Origin: Hydractinia symbiolongicarpus
Lineage: Eukaryota; Cnidaria; Hydrozoa; Anthoathecata; Hydractiniidae
NCBI RefSeq assembly: GCF_029227915.1
Contig: NC_079887.1
Span: 2,976,001-3,040,000, forward strand
DNA length: 64,000 bases
Direction: 5' to 3'
Part shown: positions 49,584-61,800 of the stretch, one piece after another
How positions within the stretch are numbered: the stretch's first letter is position 1
Layout of the letters: each line of letters starts with the position of its first letter
The notes under the pieces: generated by a model
Database searches by the model: none
What the model was told of the DNA's origin: nothing
Seen by the model: the letters and a program-made list of their open reading frames with translations, nothing else
Position numbers and translations under genes: made by a program

Positions 49584-51408
49584 TATACAAGGAAAGTACC
49601 CAGTGAGTAAACTCATTTCCCGAACGAATTTTTAAATTATTTTTCCACCAATAAAACGCATGATACTTGTAGTTTTCAAAAATGTTTTCATTTTTGATGA
49701 GACGCTGAATAAAAGAAGTTTAATCACCGGCAAACGAAAACCTGCGATTTCCCGTAAATCCCGGACTCGGCCCGTATAGTCAAAAGTATACAAAGAAAGT
49801 ACCCAGGGTGTAAACTCATTTCCCAAACGATTTTTTAAATTATTATTTCCCCACTAAAGCCCATGAGACTTGTAGTATTTAAAAATATTTTCGTTTTTGA
49901 TGAGACGCCGAATAAAAGAAGTTTAATCGCCGGGAAACGAAAACCTGCGATTTCCCGTAAATCCCGGACTCGGCCCGTATAGTCAAAAGTATAGAAAGAA
50001 AGTACGCAGGGTGTAAACTCATTTCCCGAACGATTTTTTAAATTATTATTTCACCACTAAAGGCCATGTGACTTGTAGTATTTAAAAATATTTTCATTTT
50101 TGATGAGACGCTGAATAAAAGAAGTTTAATCGCCGGCAAACGAAAACCCGCAACTTCCCGTAAATCCCGGACTCGGCCCGTATAGTCAAAAGTATACAAA
50201 GAAAGTACCCAGGGAGTAAACTCATTTCCCGAACGATTTTTTGAATTATTTTTTCACCACTAAAACGCATGAGACTTGTAGTTTTTAAAAATGTTTTCAT
50301 TTTTGATGAGACGCTGAATAAAAGAAGTTTAATTGCCGGCAAACGAAAACCCGCGTCTTCCCGTAAATCCCGGACTCGGCCCGTATAGTCAAAAGTATAC
50401 AAAGAAAGTACCCAGGGAGTAAACTCATTTCCCAAACGATATTTTAAATTAATTTTCACCACTAAAACGCATGAGACTTGTAGTTTTCAGAAATCTTTTC
50501 ATTTTTGATGAGACGCTTAAAGAAAGTGGTTTAATCGCCGGCAAACGAAAACCTGCGATTTTCCGTAAATCCGGACTCGGCCCGTATAGTGAAAAGTATA
50601 CAAAGAAAGTACCCAGGGTGTAAACTCATTTCTCGAACGATTTTTTAAATTATCTTTTCACCACTAAAACGCTTGAGACTTGTAGTTTTCAAAAATGTTT
50701 TCATTTTTGATGAGACGCTGAATAAAGGAAGTTTAATCGCCGGCAAACGAAAACCCGCCATTTCCCGTAAACCCTGGACTCGGCCCGTATAGTCAAAAGT
50801 ATACAAGGAAAGTACCCAGTGAGTAAACTCATTTCCCGAACGAATTTTTAAATTATTTTTTCACCAATAAAACGCATGATACTTGTAGTTTTCAAAAATG
50901 TTTTCATTTTTGATGAGACGCTGAATAAAAGAAGTTTAATCACCGGCAAACGAAAACCTGCGATTTCCCGTAAATCCCGGACTCGGCCCGTATAGTCAAA
51001 AGTATACAAAGAAAGTACCCAGGGTGTAAACTCATTTCCCGAACGATTTTTTAAATTATTATTTCCCCACTAAAGCCCATGAGACTTGTAGTATTTAAAA
51101 ATATTTTCATTTTTGATGAGACGCTGAATAAAAGAAGTTTAATCGCCGGCAAACGAAAACCTGCGATTTCCCGTAAATCCCGGACTCGGCCCGTATAGTC
51201 AAAAGTATAGAAAGAAGTACCCAGGGTGTAAACTCATTTCCCGAACGATTTTTTAAATTATTATTTCACCACTAAAACGCATGAGACTTGTAGTTTTTAA
51301 AAATGTTTTCATTTTTGATGAGACGCTTAATGAAAGTGGTTTAATCGCCCGCAAACGAAAACCTGCGATTTCCCGTAAATCCCGGACTCGGCCCGTATAG
51401 TCAAAAGT
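49584..51408 (+). repeat. 9-mer HOR copy 1, 1,824 bp
   Basis: Recurs at +1,824. 'tatttccccactaaagccc' is at about 49,843 and 51,667, and at about 51,059 and 52,883. Its first half overlaps the 5.47-kb-offset block above. The copies stay alike to about 51,325, then this one has 'gcttaatgaaagtgg' while copy 2 has 'gctgaataaaag'. Confidence 0.78.
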
Positions 51409-53232
51409 ATAGAAGGAAAGTACCCAGTGAGTAAACTCATTTCCCGAACGAATTTTTAAATTATTTTTTCACCAATAAAACGCATGATACTTGTAGTTTT
51501 CAAAAATGTTTTCATTTTTGATGAGACGCTGAATAAAAGAAGTTTAATCACCGGCAAACGAAAACCTGCGATTTCCCGTAAATCCCGGACTCGGCCCGTA
51601 TAGTCAAAAGTATACAAAGAAAGTACCCAGGGTGTAAACTCATTTCCCGAACGATTTTTTAAATTATTATTTCCCCACTAAAGCCCATGAGACTTGTATT
51701 ATTTAAAAATATTTTCATTTTTGATGAGACGCTGAATAAAAGAAGTTTAATCGCCGGCAAACGAAAACCTGCGATTTCCCGTAAATCCCGGACTCGGCCC
51801 GTATAGTCAAAAGTATAGAAAGAAAGTACGCAGGGTGTAAACTCATTTCCCGAACGATTTTTTAAATTATTATTTCACCACTAAAGGCCATGTGACTTGT
51901 AGTATTTAAAAATATTTTCATTTTTGATGAGACGCTGAATAAAAGAAGTTTAATCGCCGGCAAACGAAAACCCGCAACTTCCCGTAAATCCCGGACTCGG
52001 CCCGTATAGTCAAAAGTATACAAAGAAAGTACCCAGGGAGTAAACTCATTTCCCGAACGATTTTTTGAATTATTTTTTCACCACTAAAACGCATGAGACT
52101 TGTAGTTTTTAAAAATCTTTTCATTTTTGATGAGACGCTGAATAAAAGAAGTTTAATTGCCGGCAAACGAAAACCCGCGTCTTCCCGTAAATCCCGGACT
52201 CGGCCCGTATAGTCAAAAGTATACAAAGAAAGTACCCAGGGAGTAAACTCATTTCCCAAACGATATTTTAAATTAATTTTCACCACTAAAACGAATGAGA
52301 CTTGTAGTTTTCAGAAATCTTTTCATTTTTGATGAGACGCTTAATGAAAGTGGTTTAATCGCCGGCAAACGAAAACCTGCGATTTTCCGTAAATCCGGAC
52401 TCGGCCCGTATAGTGAAAAGTATACAAAGAAAGTACCCAGGGTGTAAACTCATTTCTCGAACGATTTTTTAAATTATCTTTTCACCACTAAAACGCTTGA
52501 GACTTGTAGTTTTCAAAAATGTTTTCATTTTTGATGAGACGCTGAATAAAAGAAGTTTAATCGCCGGCAAACGAAAACCCGCCATTTCCCGTAAACCCTG
52601 GACTCGGCCCGTATAGTCAAAAGTATACAAGGAAAGTACCCAGTGAGTAAACTCATTTCCCGAACGAATTTTTAAATTATTTTTTCACCAATAAAACGCA
52701 TGATACTTGTAGTTTTCAAAAATGTTTTCATTTTTGATGAGACGCTGAATAAAAGAAGTTTAATCACCGGCAAACGAAAACCTGCGATTTCCCGTAAATC
52801 CCGGACTCGGCCCGTATAGTCAAAAGTATACAAAGAAAGTACCCAGGGTGTAAACTCATTTCCCGAACGATTTTTTAAATTATTATTTCCCCACTAAAGC
52901 CCATGAGACTTGTAGTATTTAAAAATATTTTCATTTTTGATGAGACGCTGAATAAAAGAAGTTTAATCGCCGGCAAACGAAAACCTGCGATTTCCCGTAA
53001 ATCCCGGACTCGGCCCGTATAGTCAAAAGTATAGAAAGAAAGTACCCAGGGTGTAAACTCATTTCCCGAACGATTTTTTAAATTATTATTTCACCACTAA
53101 AACGCATGAGACTTGTAGTTTTTAAAAATGTTTTCATTTTTGATGAGACGCTGAATAAAAGAAGTTTAATCGCCGGCAAACGAAAACCCGCCATTTCCCG
53201 TAAACCCCGGACTCGGCCCGTATAGTCAAAAG
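51409..53232 (+). repeat. 9-mer HOR copy 2
   Basis: Follows copy 1 directly. Private changes include 'cttgtattatttaaa' (about 51,694), 'aaaatcttttc' at about 52,112 for 'aaaatgttttc', and 'aaaacgaatgag' (about 52,287). Confidence 0.76.
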
Positions 53233-54700
53233 TATACAAAGAAAGTACCCAGGGAGTAAACTCATTTCCCGAACGATTTATTAAATTATTTTTTCACCAC
53301 TAAAACGCATGAGACTTGTAGTTTTCAAAAATGTTTTCATTTTTGATGAGACGCTGAATAAAAGAAGTTTAATTGCCGGCAAACGAAAACCCGCTTCTTC
53401 CCGTAAATCCCAGACTCGCCCCGTATAGTCAAAAGAATACAAAGAAAGTACCCAGGGAGTAAAGTCATTTCCCAAACGATATTTTAAATTAATTTTCACC
53501 ACTAAAACGCATGAGACTTGTAGTTTTCAGAAATCTTTTCATTTTTGATGAGACGCTTAATGAAAGTGGTTTAATCGCCCGCAAACGAAAACCTGCGATT
53601 TCCCGTAAATCCCGGACTCGGCCCGTATAGTCAAAAGTATAGAAAGAAAGTACCCAGGCTGTAAACTCATTTCTCGAACGATTTTTTAAATTATTTTTTC
53701 ACCACTAAAACGCATGAGAGTTGTAGTTTTCAAAAATGTTTTCATTTTTGATGAGACGCTGAATAAAAGAAGTTTAATCGCCGCCAAACGAAAACCTGCG
53801 ATTTCCCGTAAATCCCGGACTCGGCCCGTATAGTCAAAGGTATACAAAGAAAGTACCCAGAGAGTAAACTCATTTCCCGAACGATTTTTTAAATTATTTT
53901 TTCACCACTAAAACGCATGAGACTTGTAGTTTTTAAAAATCTTTTCATTTTTGATGAGACGCTGAATAAAAGAAGTTTAATTGCCGGCAAACGAAAACCC
54001 GCGTCTTCCCGTAAATCCCAGACTCGCCCCGTATAGTCAAAAGAATACAAAGAAAGTACCCAGGGAGTAAAGTCATTTCCCAAACGATATTTTAAATTAA
54101 TTTTCACCACTAAAACGCATGAGACTTGTAGTTTTCAGAAATCTTTTCATTTTTGATGAGACGCTTAATGAAAGTGGTTTAATCGCCCGCAAACGAAAAC
54201 CTGCGATTTCCCGTAAATCCCGGACTCGGCCCGTATAGTCAAAAGTATAGAAAGAAAGTACCCAGGCTGTAAACTCATTTCTCGAACGATTTTTTAAATT
54301 ATTTTTTCACCACTAAAACGCATGACAGTTGTAGTTTTCAAAAATGTTTTCATTTTTGATGAGACGCTGAATAAAAGAAGTTTAATCGCCGCCAAACGAA
54401 AACCTGCGATTTCCCGTAAATCCCGGACTCGGCCCGTATAGTCAAAGGTATACAAAGAAAGTACCCAGAGAGTAAACTCATTTCCCGAACGATTTTTTAA
54501 ATTATTTTTTCACCACTAAAACGCATGAGACTTGTAGTTTTTAAAAATCTTTTCATTTTTGATGAGACGCTGAATAAAATAAGTTTAATTGCCGGCTAAC
54601 GAAAACCCGCGTCTTCCCGTGAATCCCGGACTCGGCCCGTATAGTCAAAAGTATACAAAGAAAGTACCCAGGGAGTAAACTCATTTCCGAAACGATATTT
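53050..54700 (+). repeat. Displaced copy of the 405-bp dimer domain
   Basis: 53,050-53,690 matches 45,756-46,396 (offset 7,294). From 53,700 it matches 46,811 onward (offset 6,889). The 405-bp drop in offset is one dimer. A 'gcatgagagttgtag' monomer is shared, with 'gcatgacagttg' as a private change at about 54,320. Confidence 0.72.
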
Positions 54701-55917
54701 TAAATTAATTTTCACCACTAAAACGCATGAGACTTGTAGTTTTCAAAAATGTTTTCATTTTTGATGAGACGCTGATTAAAAGAAGTTTAATCGCCGGCAA
54801 ACGAAAACCCGCCATTTCCCGTAAACCCTGGACTCGGCCCGTATAGTCAAAAGTATACAAGGAAAGTACCCAGTGAGTAAACCCATTTCCCGAACGAATT
54901 TTTAAATTATTTTTTCACCAATAAAACGCATGATACTTGTAGTTTTCAGAAACGTTTTCATTTTTGATGAGACGCTTAATAAAAGTGGTTTAATCGCCGG
55001 CAAACGAAAACCCGCGATTTCCCGTAAATCCCGGACTCGGTCCGTATAGTCAAAAGTATACAAAGAAAGTACCCAGGGAGTAAACTCATTTCCCGAACGA
55101 TTTTTTAAATTATTTTTTCACCACTAAAACGCATGAGACTGTTAGTTTTCAAAAATGTTTTCATTTTTGATGAGACGCTGAATAAAAGAAGTTTAATCGC
55201 CGGCAAACGAAAACCCGCCATTTCCCGTAAACAACGGACTCGGCCCGCATAGTCAAAAGTATACAAAGAAAGTACCCAGGGAGTAAACTCATTTCCCGAA
55301 CGATTTTTTAAATTATTTTTTCACCACTAAAACGCATGAGACTTGTAGTTTTCAAAAATGTTTTCATTTTTGATGAGACGCTGAATAAAAGAAGTTTAAT
55401 CACCGGCAAACGAAAACCTGCGATTTCCCGTAAATCCCGGACTCGACCCGTATAGTCAAAAGTATACAAAGAAAGTACCCAGGGTGTAAACTCATTTCCC
55501 GAACGATTTTTTAAATTATTATTTCACCACTAAAGCCCATGAGACTTGTAGTATTTAAAAATATTTTCATTTTTGATGAGACGCTGAATAAAAGAAGTTT
55601 AATCGCCGGCAAACGAAAACCCGCGATTTCCCGTAAATCCCGGACTCGGTCCGTATAGTCAAAAGTATACAAAGAAAGTACCCAGGGAGTAAACTCATTT
55701 CCCGAACGATTTTTTAAATTATTTTTTCACCACTAAAACGCATGAGACTGTTAGTTTTCAAAAATGTTTTCATTTTTGATGAGACGCTGAATAAAAGAAG
55801 TTTAATTGCCGGCAAACGAAAACCCGCGTCTTCCCGTAAATCCCGGACTCGGCCCGTATAGTCAAAAGTATACAAAGAAAGTACCCAGGGAGTAAACTCA
55901 CTTCCCGAACGATTTTT
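54700..55917 (+). repeat. Transition monomers before the last dimer domain
   Basis: About six monomers with marks such as 'gagactgttagttttc' (about 55,134 and 55,744, 610 bp apart), 'gtaaacaacgg' (about 55,228) and 'ctcggtccg' (about 55,037 and 55,646). The pair at about 55,000-55,200 and 55,610-55,800 is a trimer-period repeat. Confidence 0.65.
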
Positions 55918-58843
55918 TAAATTTTTTTTTCACCACTAAAACGCATGAGACTTGTAGTTTTCAAAAATGTTTTCATTTTTGATGAGACGCTGAATAAAAG
56001 AAGTTTAATTGCCGGCAAACGAAAACCCGCGTCTTCCCGTAAATCCCGGACTCGGCCCGTATAGTCAAAAGTATACAAAGAAAGTACCCATAGAGTAAAC
56101 TCATTTCCCAAACGATTTTTTAAATTTATATTTTACCACTAAAGCCCATGAGACTTGTAGTTTTTAAAAATGTTTTCATTTTTGATGAGACGCTTAATGA
56201 AAGTGGTTTAATCGCCCGCAAACGAAAACCTGCGATTTCCCGTAAATCCCGGACTCGGCCCGTATAGTCAAGAGTATAGAAAGAAAGTACCCAGGCTGAA
56301 AACTCATTTCTCGAACGATTTTTTAAATTATTTTTTCACCACTAAAACGCATGAGACTTGTAGTTTTAAAAAATGTTTTCATTTTTGATGAGACGCTGAA
56401 TAAAAGAAGTTTAATCGCCGGCAAACGAAAACCTGCGATTTCCCGTAAATCCCGGACTCGGCCCGTATAGTCAAAAGTATACAAAGAAAGTACCCATAGA
56501 GTAAACTCATTTCCCAAACGATTTTTTAAATTTATGTTTTACCACTAAAGCCCATGAGACTTGTAGTTTTTAAAAATGTTTTCATTTTTGATGAGACGCT
56601 TAATGAAAGTGGTTTAATCGCCCGCAAACGAAAACCTGCGATTTCCCGTAAATCCCGGACTCGGCCCGTATAGTCAAAAGTATAGAAAGAAAGCACCCAG
56701 GCTGTAAACTCATTTCTCGAACGATTTTTTAAATTATTTTTTCACCACTAAAACGCATGAGACTTGTAGTTTTCAAAAATGTTTTCATTTTTGATGAGAC
56801 GCTGAATAAAAGAAGTTTAATCGCCGGCAAACGAAAAGCTGCGATTTCCCGTAAATCCCGGACTCGGCCCGTATAGTCAAAGGTATACAAAGAAAGTACC
56901 CATAGAGTAAACTCATTTCCCAAACGATTTTTTAAATTTATATTTTACCACTAAAGCCCATGAGACTTGTAGTTTTTAAAAATGTTTTCATTTTTGATGA
57001 GACGCTGAATAAAAGAAGTTTAATCGCAGGCAAACGAAAATCCGCGATTTCCCGTAAATCCCGGTCACGGCCCGTATAGTCAAAAGTATACAAGGAAAGT
57101 ACCCAGTGAGTAAACTCATTTCCCTAACGAATTTTTAAATTATTTTTTCACCACTAAAATGCATGAGACTTGTAGTTTTCAAAAATGTTTTCATTTTTGA
57201 TGAGACGCTGAATAAAAGAAGTTTAATTGCCGGCAAACGAAAACCCGCGTCTTCCCGTAAATCCCGGACTCGGCCCGTATAGTCAAAAGTATACAAAGAA
57301 AGTACCCATAGAGTAAACTCATTTCCCAAACGATTTTTTAAATTTATATTTTACCACTAAAGCCCATGAGACTTGTAGTTTTTAAAAATGTTTTCATTTT
57401 TGATGAGACGCTTAATGAAAGTGGTTTAATCGCCCGCAAACGAAAACCTGCGATTTCCCGTAAATCCCGGACTCGGCCCGTATAGTCAAGAGTATAGAAA
57501 GAAAGTACCCAGGCTGAAAACTCATTTCTCGAACGATTTTTTAAATTATTTTTTCACCACTAAAACGCATGAGACTTGTAGTTTTAAAAAATGTTTTCAT
57601 TTTTGATGAGACGCTGAATAAAAGAAGTTTAATCGCCGGCAAACGAAAACCTGCGATTTCCCGTAAATCCCGGACTCGGCCCGTATAGTCAAAGGTATAC
57701 AAAGAAAGTACCCATTGAGTAAACTCATTTCCCAAACGATTTTTTAAATTTATATTTTACCACTAAAGCCCATGAGACTTGTAGTTTTTAAAAATGTTTT
57801 CATTTTTGATGAGACGCTGAATAAAAGAAGTTTAATCGCCGGCAAACGAAAACCCGCCATTTCCCGTAAACCCCGGACTCGGCCGCATAGTCAAAAGTAT
57901 ACAAAGAAAGTACCCAGGGAGTAAACTCATTTCCCGAACGATTTTTTAAATTATTTTTTCACCATTAAAACGCATGAGACTTGAAGTTTTCAAAAATCTT
58001 TTCATTTTTGATGAGACGCTGAATAAAAGAAGTTTAATTGCCGGCAAACGAAAACCCGCCTCTTCCCGTTAATCCCGGACTCGGCCCGTATAGTCAAAAG
58101 TATACAAAGAAAGTACCCATAGAGTAAACTCATTTCCCAAACGATTTTTTAAATTTATGTTTTACCACTAAAGCCCATGAGACTTGCAGTTTTTAAAAAT
58201 GTTTTCATTTTTGATGAGACGCTTAATGAAAGTGGTTTAATCGCCCGCAAACGAAAACCTGCGATTTCCCGTAAATCCCGGACTCGGCCCGTATAGTCAA
58301 AAGTATAGAAAGAAAGCACCCAGGCTGTAAACTCATTTCTCGAACGATTTTTTAAATTATTTTTTCACCACTAAAACGCATGAGACTTGTAGTTTTCAAA
58401 AATGTTTTCATTTTTGATGAGACGCTGAATAAAAGAAGTTTAATCGCCGGCAAACGAAAACCTGCGATTTCCCGTAAATCCCGGACTCGGCCCGTATAGT
58501 CAAAGGTATACAAAGAAAGTACCCATAGAGTAAACTCATTTCCCAAACGATTTTTTAAATTTATATTTTACCACTAAAGCCCATGAGACTTGTAGTTTTT
58601 AAAAATGTTTTCATTTTTGATGAGACGCTGAATAAAAGAAGTTTAATCGCAGGCAAACGAAAACCCGCGATTTCCCGTAAATCCCGGTCACGGCCCGTAT
58701 AGTCAAAAGTATACAAGGAAAGTACCCAGTGAGTAAACTCATTTCCCTAACGAATTTTTAAATTATTTTTTCACCACTAAAATGCATGAGACTTGTAGTT
58801 TTCAAAAATGTTTTCATTTTTGATGAGACGCTGAATAAAAGAA
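55917..58843 (+). repeat. 406-bp dimer HOR with 1,218- and 1,623-bp recurrences
   Basis: A 'caccactaaaacgcatgag' monomer ending in 'cccatagagtaaac' alternates with a 'ttatattttaccactaaagc' monomer carrying 'gcttaatgaaagtgg', 'cgcccgcaaacg' and 'ggctg'. Rare marks give the larger periods: 'tagttttaaaaaatg' at 56,359 and 57,577 (1,218); 'tttatgttttacc' at 56,532 and 58,155, with 'aaagcacccagg' at 56,691 and 58,314 (1,623). Confidence 0.78.
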
Positions 58844-61800
58844 GTTTAATCGCCGGCAAACGAAAACCTGCGATTTCCCGTAAATCCCGGACTCGGCCCG
58901 TATAGTCAAAGGTATACAAAGAAAGTACCCATAGAGTAAACTCATTTCCGAAACGATTTTATAAATTTATATTTTACCACTAAAGCCCATGAGACTTGTA
59001 GTTTTTAAAAATGTTTTCATTTTTGATGAGACGCAGAATAAAAGAAGTTTAATCGCGGGCAAACGAAAACCCGCGATTTCCCGTAAATCCCGGTCACGGC
59101 CCGTATAGTCAAAAGTATACAAGGAAAGTACCCAGTGAGTAAACTCATTTCCCTAACGAATTTTTAAATTATTTTTTCACCACTAAAACACATGAGACTT
59201 GTAGTTTTCAAAAATGTTTTCATTTTTGATGAGACGCTGAATAAAAGAAGTTTAATCGCCGGCAAACGAAAACCTGCGATTTCCCGTAAATCCCGGACTC
59301 GGCCCGTATAGTCGAAAGTATACAAACAAAGTACCCAGGGAGTAAACTCATTTCCCAAACGATTATTTAAATTATTATTTCACCACTAAAGCCCTGAGAC
59401 TTGTAGTTTTTAAAAATGTTTTCATTTTTGATGAGACGCAGAATAAAAGCAGTTTAATCGCCGGCAAACGAAAACCCGCGATTTCCCATAAATCCCGGAC
59501 TCGGCCCGTATAGTCAAAAGTATACAAGGAAAGTACCCAGTGAGTAAACTCATTTCCTGAACGAATTTTTAAATTATTTTTTCACCACTAAAACGCATGA
59601 GACTTGTAGTTTTCAGAAATGTTTTCATTTTTGATGAGACGCTTAATAAAAGTGGTTTAATCGCCGGCAAACGAAAACCCGCGATTTCCCGTAAATCCCG
59701 GGCTTGGCCCGTATAGTCGAATGTATACAAAGAAAGTACCCATAGAGTAAACTCATTTCCCGAACGATTTTTTAAATTTATATTTTACCACTAAAGCCCA
59801 TGAGACTTGTAGTTTTAAAAAATGTTTTCATTTTTGATGAGACGCTTAATGAAAGTGGTTTAATCGCCCGCAAACGAAAACCTGCGATTTCCCGTAAATC
59901 CCGGACTCGGCCCGTATAGTCAAAAGTATAGAAAGAAAGTACCCAGGCTGAAAACTCATTTCTCGAACGATTTTTTAAATTATTTTTTCACCACTAAAAC
60001 GCATGAGACTTGTAGTTTTTAAAAATGTTTTCATTTTTGATGAGACGCTGAATAAAAGAAGTTTAATCGCCGGCAAACGAAAACCCGCCATTTCCCGTAA
60101 ACCCCGGACTCGGCCGCATAGTCAAAAGTATACAAAGAAAGTACCCAGGGAGTAAACTCATTTCCCGAACGATTTTTTAAATTATTTTTTCACCACTAAA
60201 ACGCATGAGACTTGTAGTTTTTAAAAATCTTTTCATTTTTGATGAGACGCTGAATAAAAGAAGTTTAATTGCCGGCAAACGAAAACCCGCCTCTTCCCGT
60301 TAATCCCGGACTCGGCCCGTATAGTCAAAAGTATACAAAGAAAGTACCCATAGAGTAAACTCATTTCCCAAACGATTTTTTAAATTTTTATTTTACCACT
60401 AAAGCCCATGAGACTTGTAGTTTTTAAAAATGTTTTCATTTTTGATGAGACGCTTAATGAAAGTGGTTTAATCGCCCGCAAACGAAAACCTGCGATTTCC
60501 CGTAAATCCCGGACTCGGCCCGTATAGTCAAAAGTATAGAAAGAAAGTACCCAGGCTGTAAACTCATTTCTCGAACGATTTTTTAAATTATTTTTTCACC
60601 ACTAAAACGCATGAGACTTGTAGTTTTCAAAAATGTTTTCATTTTTAATGAGACGCTGAATAAAAGAAGTTTAATCGCCGGCAAACGAAAACCTGCGATT
60701 TCCCGTAAATCCCGGACTCGGCCCGTATAGTCAAAGGTATACAAAGAAAGTACCCATAGAGTAAACTCATTTCCCAAACGATTTTTTAAATTTATATTTT
60801 ACCACTAAAGCCCATGAGACTTGTAGTTTTTAAAAATGTTTTCATTTTTGATGAGACGCTGAATAAAAGAAGTTTAATCGCGGGCAAACGAAAACCCGCG
60901 ATTTCCCGTAAATCCCGGTCACGGCCCGTATAGTCAAAAGTATGCAAGGAAAGTACCCAGTGAGTAAACTCATTTCCCTAACGAATTTTTAAATTATTTT
61001 TTCACCACTAAAACGCATGAGACTTGTAGTTTTCAAAAATGTTTCCATTTTTAATGAGACGCTGAATAAAAGAAGTTTAATCGCCGGCAAACGAAAACCT
61101 GCGATTTCCCGTAAATCCCGGACTCGGCCCGTATAGTCAAAGGTATACAAAGAAAGTACCCATAGAGTAAACTCATTTCCCAAACGATTTTTTAAATTTA
61201 TATTTTACCACTAAAGCCCATGAGACTTGTAGTTTTTAAAAATGTTTTCATTTTTGATGAGACGCTGAATAAAAGAAGTTTAATCGCGGGCAAACGAAAA
61301 CCCGCTATTTCCCGTAAACCCCGGACTCAGCCGCATAGTCAAAAGTATACAAAGAAAGTACCCAGGGAGTAAACTCATTTCCCGAACGATTTTTTAAATT
61401 ATTTTTTCACCACTAAAACGCATGAGACTTGTAGTTTTCAAAAATCTTTTCATTTTTGATGAGATGCTGAATAAAAGAAGTTTAATTGCCGGCAAACGAA
61501 AACCCGCCTCTCCCCGTTAATCCCGGACTCGGCCCGTATAGTCAAAAGTATACAAAGAAAGTACCCATAGAGTAAACTCACTTCCCAAACGATTTTTTAA
61601 ATTTATATTTTACCACTAAAGCCCATGAGACTTGTAGTTTTTAAAAATGTTTTCATTTTTGATGAGACGCTTAATTAAAGTGGTTTAATCGCCCGCAAAC
61701 GAAAACCTGCGATTTCCCGTAAATCCCGGACTCGGCCCGTATAGTCAAAAGTATAGAAAGAAAGTACCCAGGCTGTAAACTCATTTCCCAAACGATTTTT

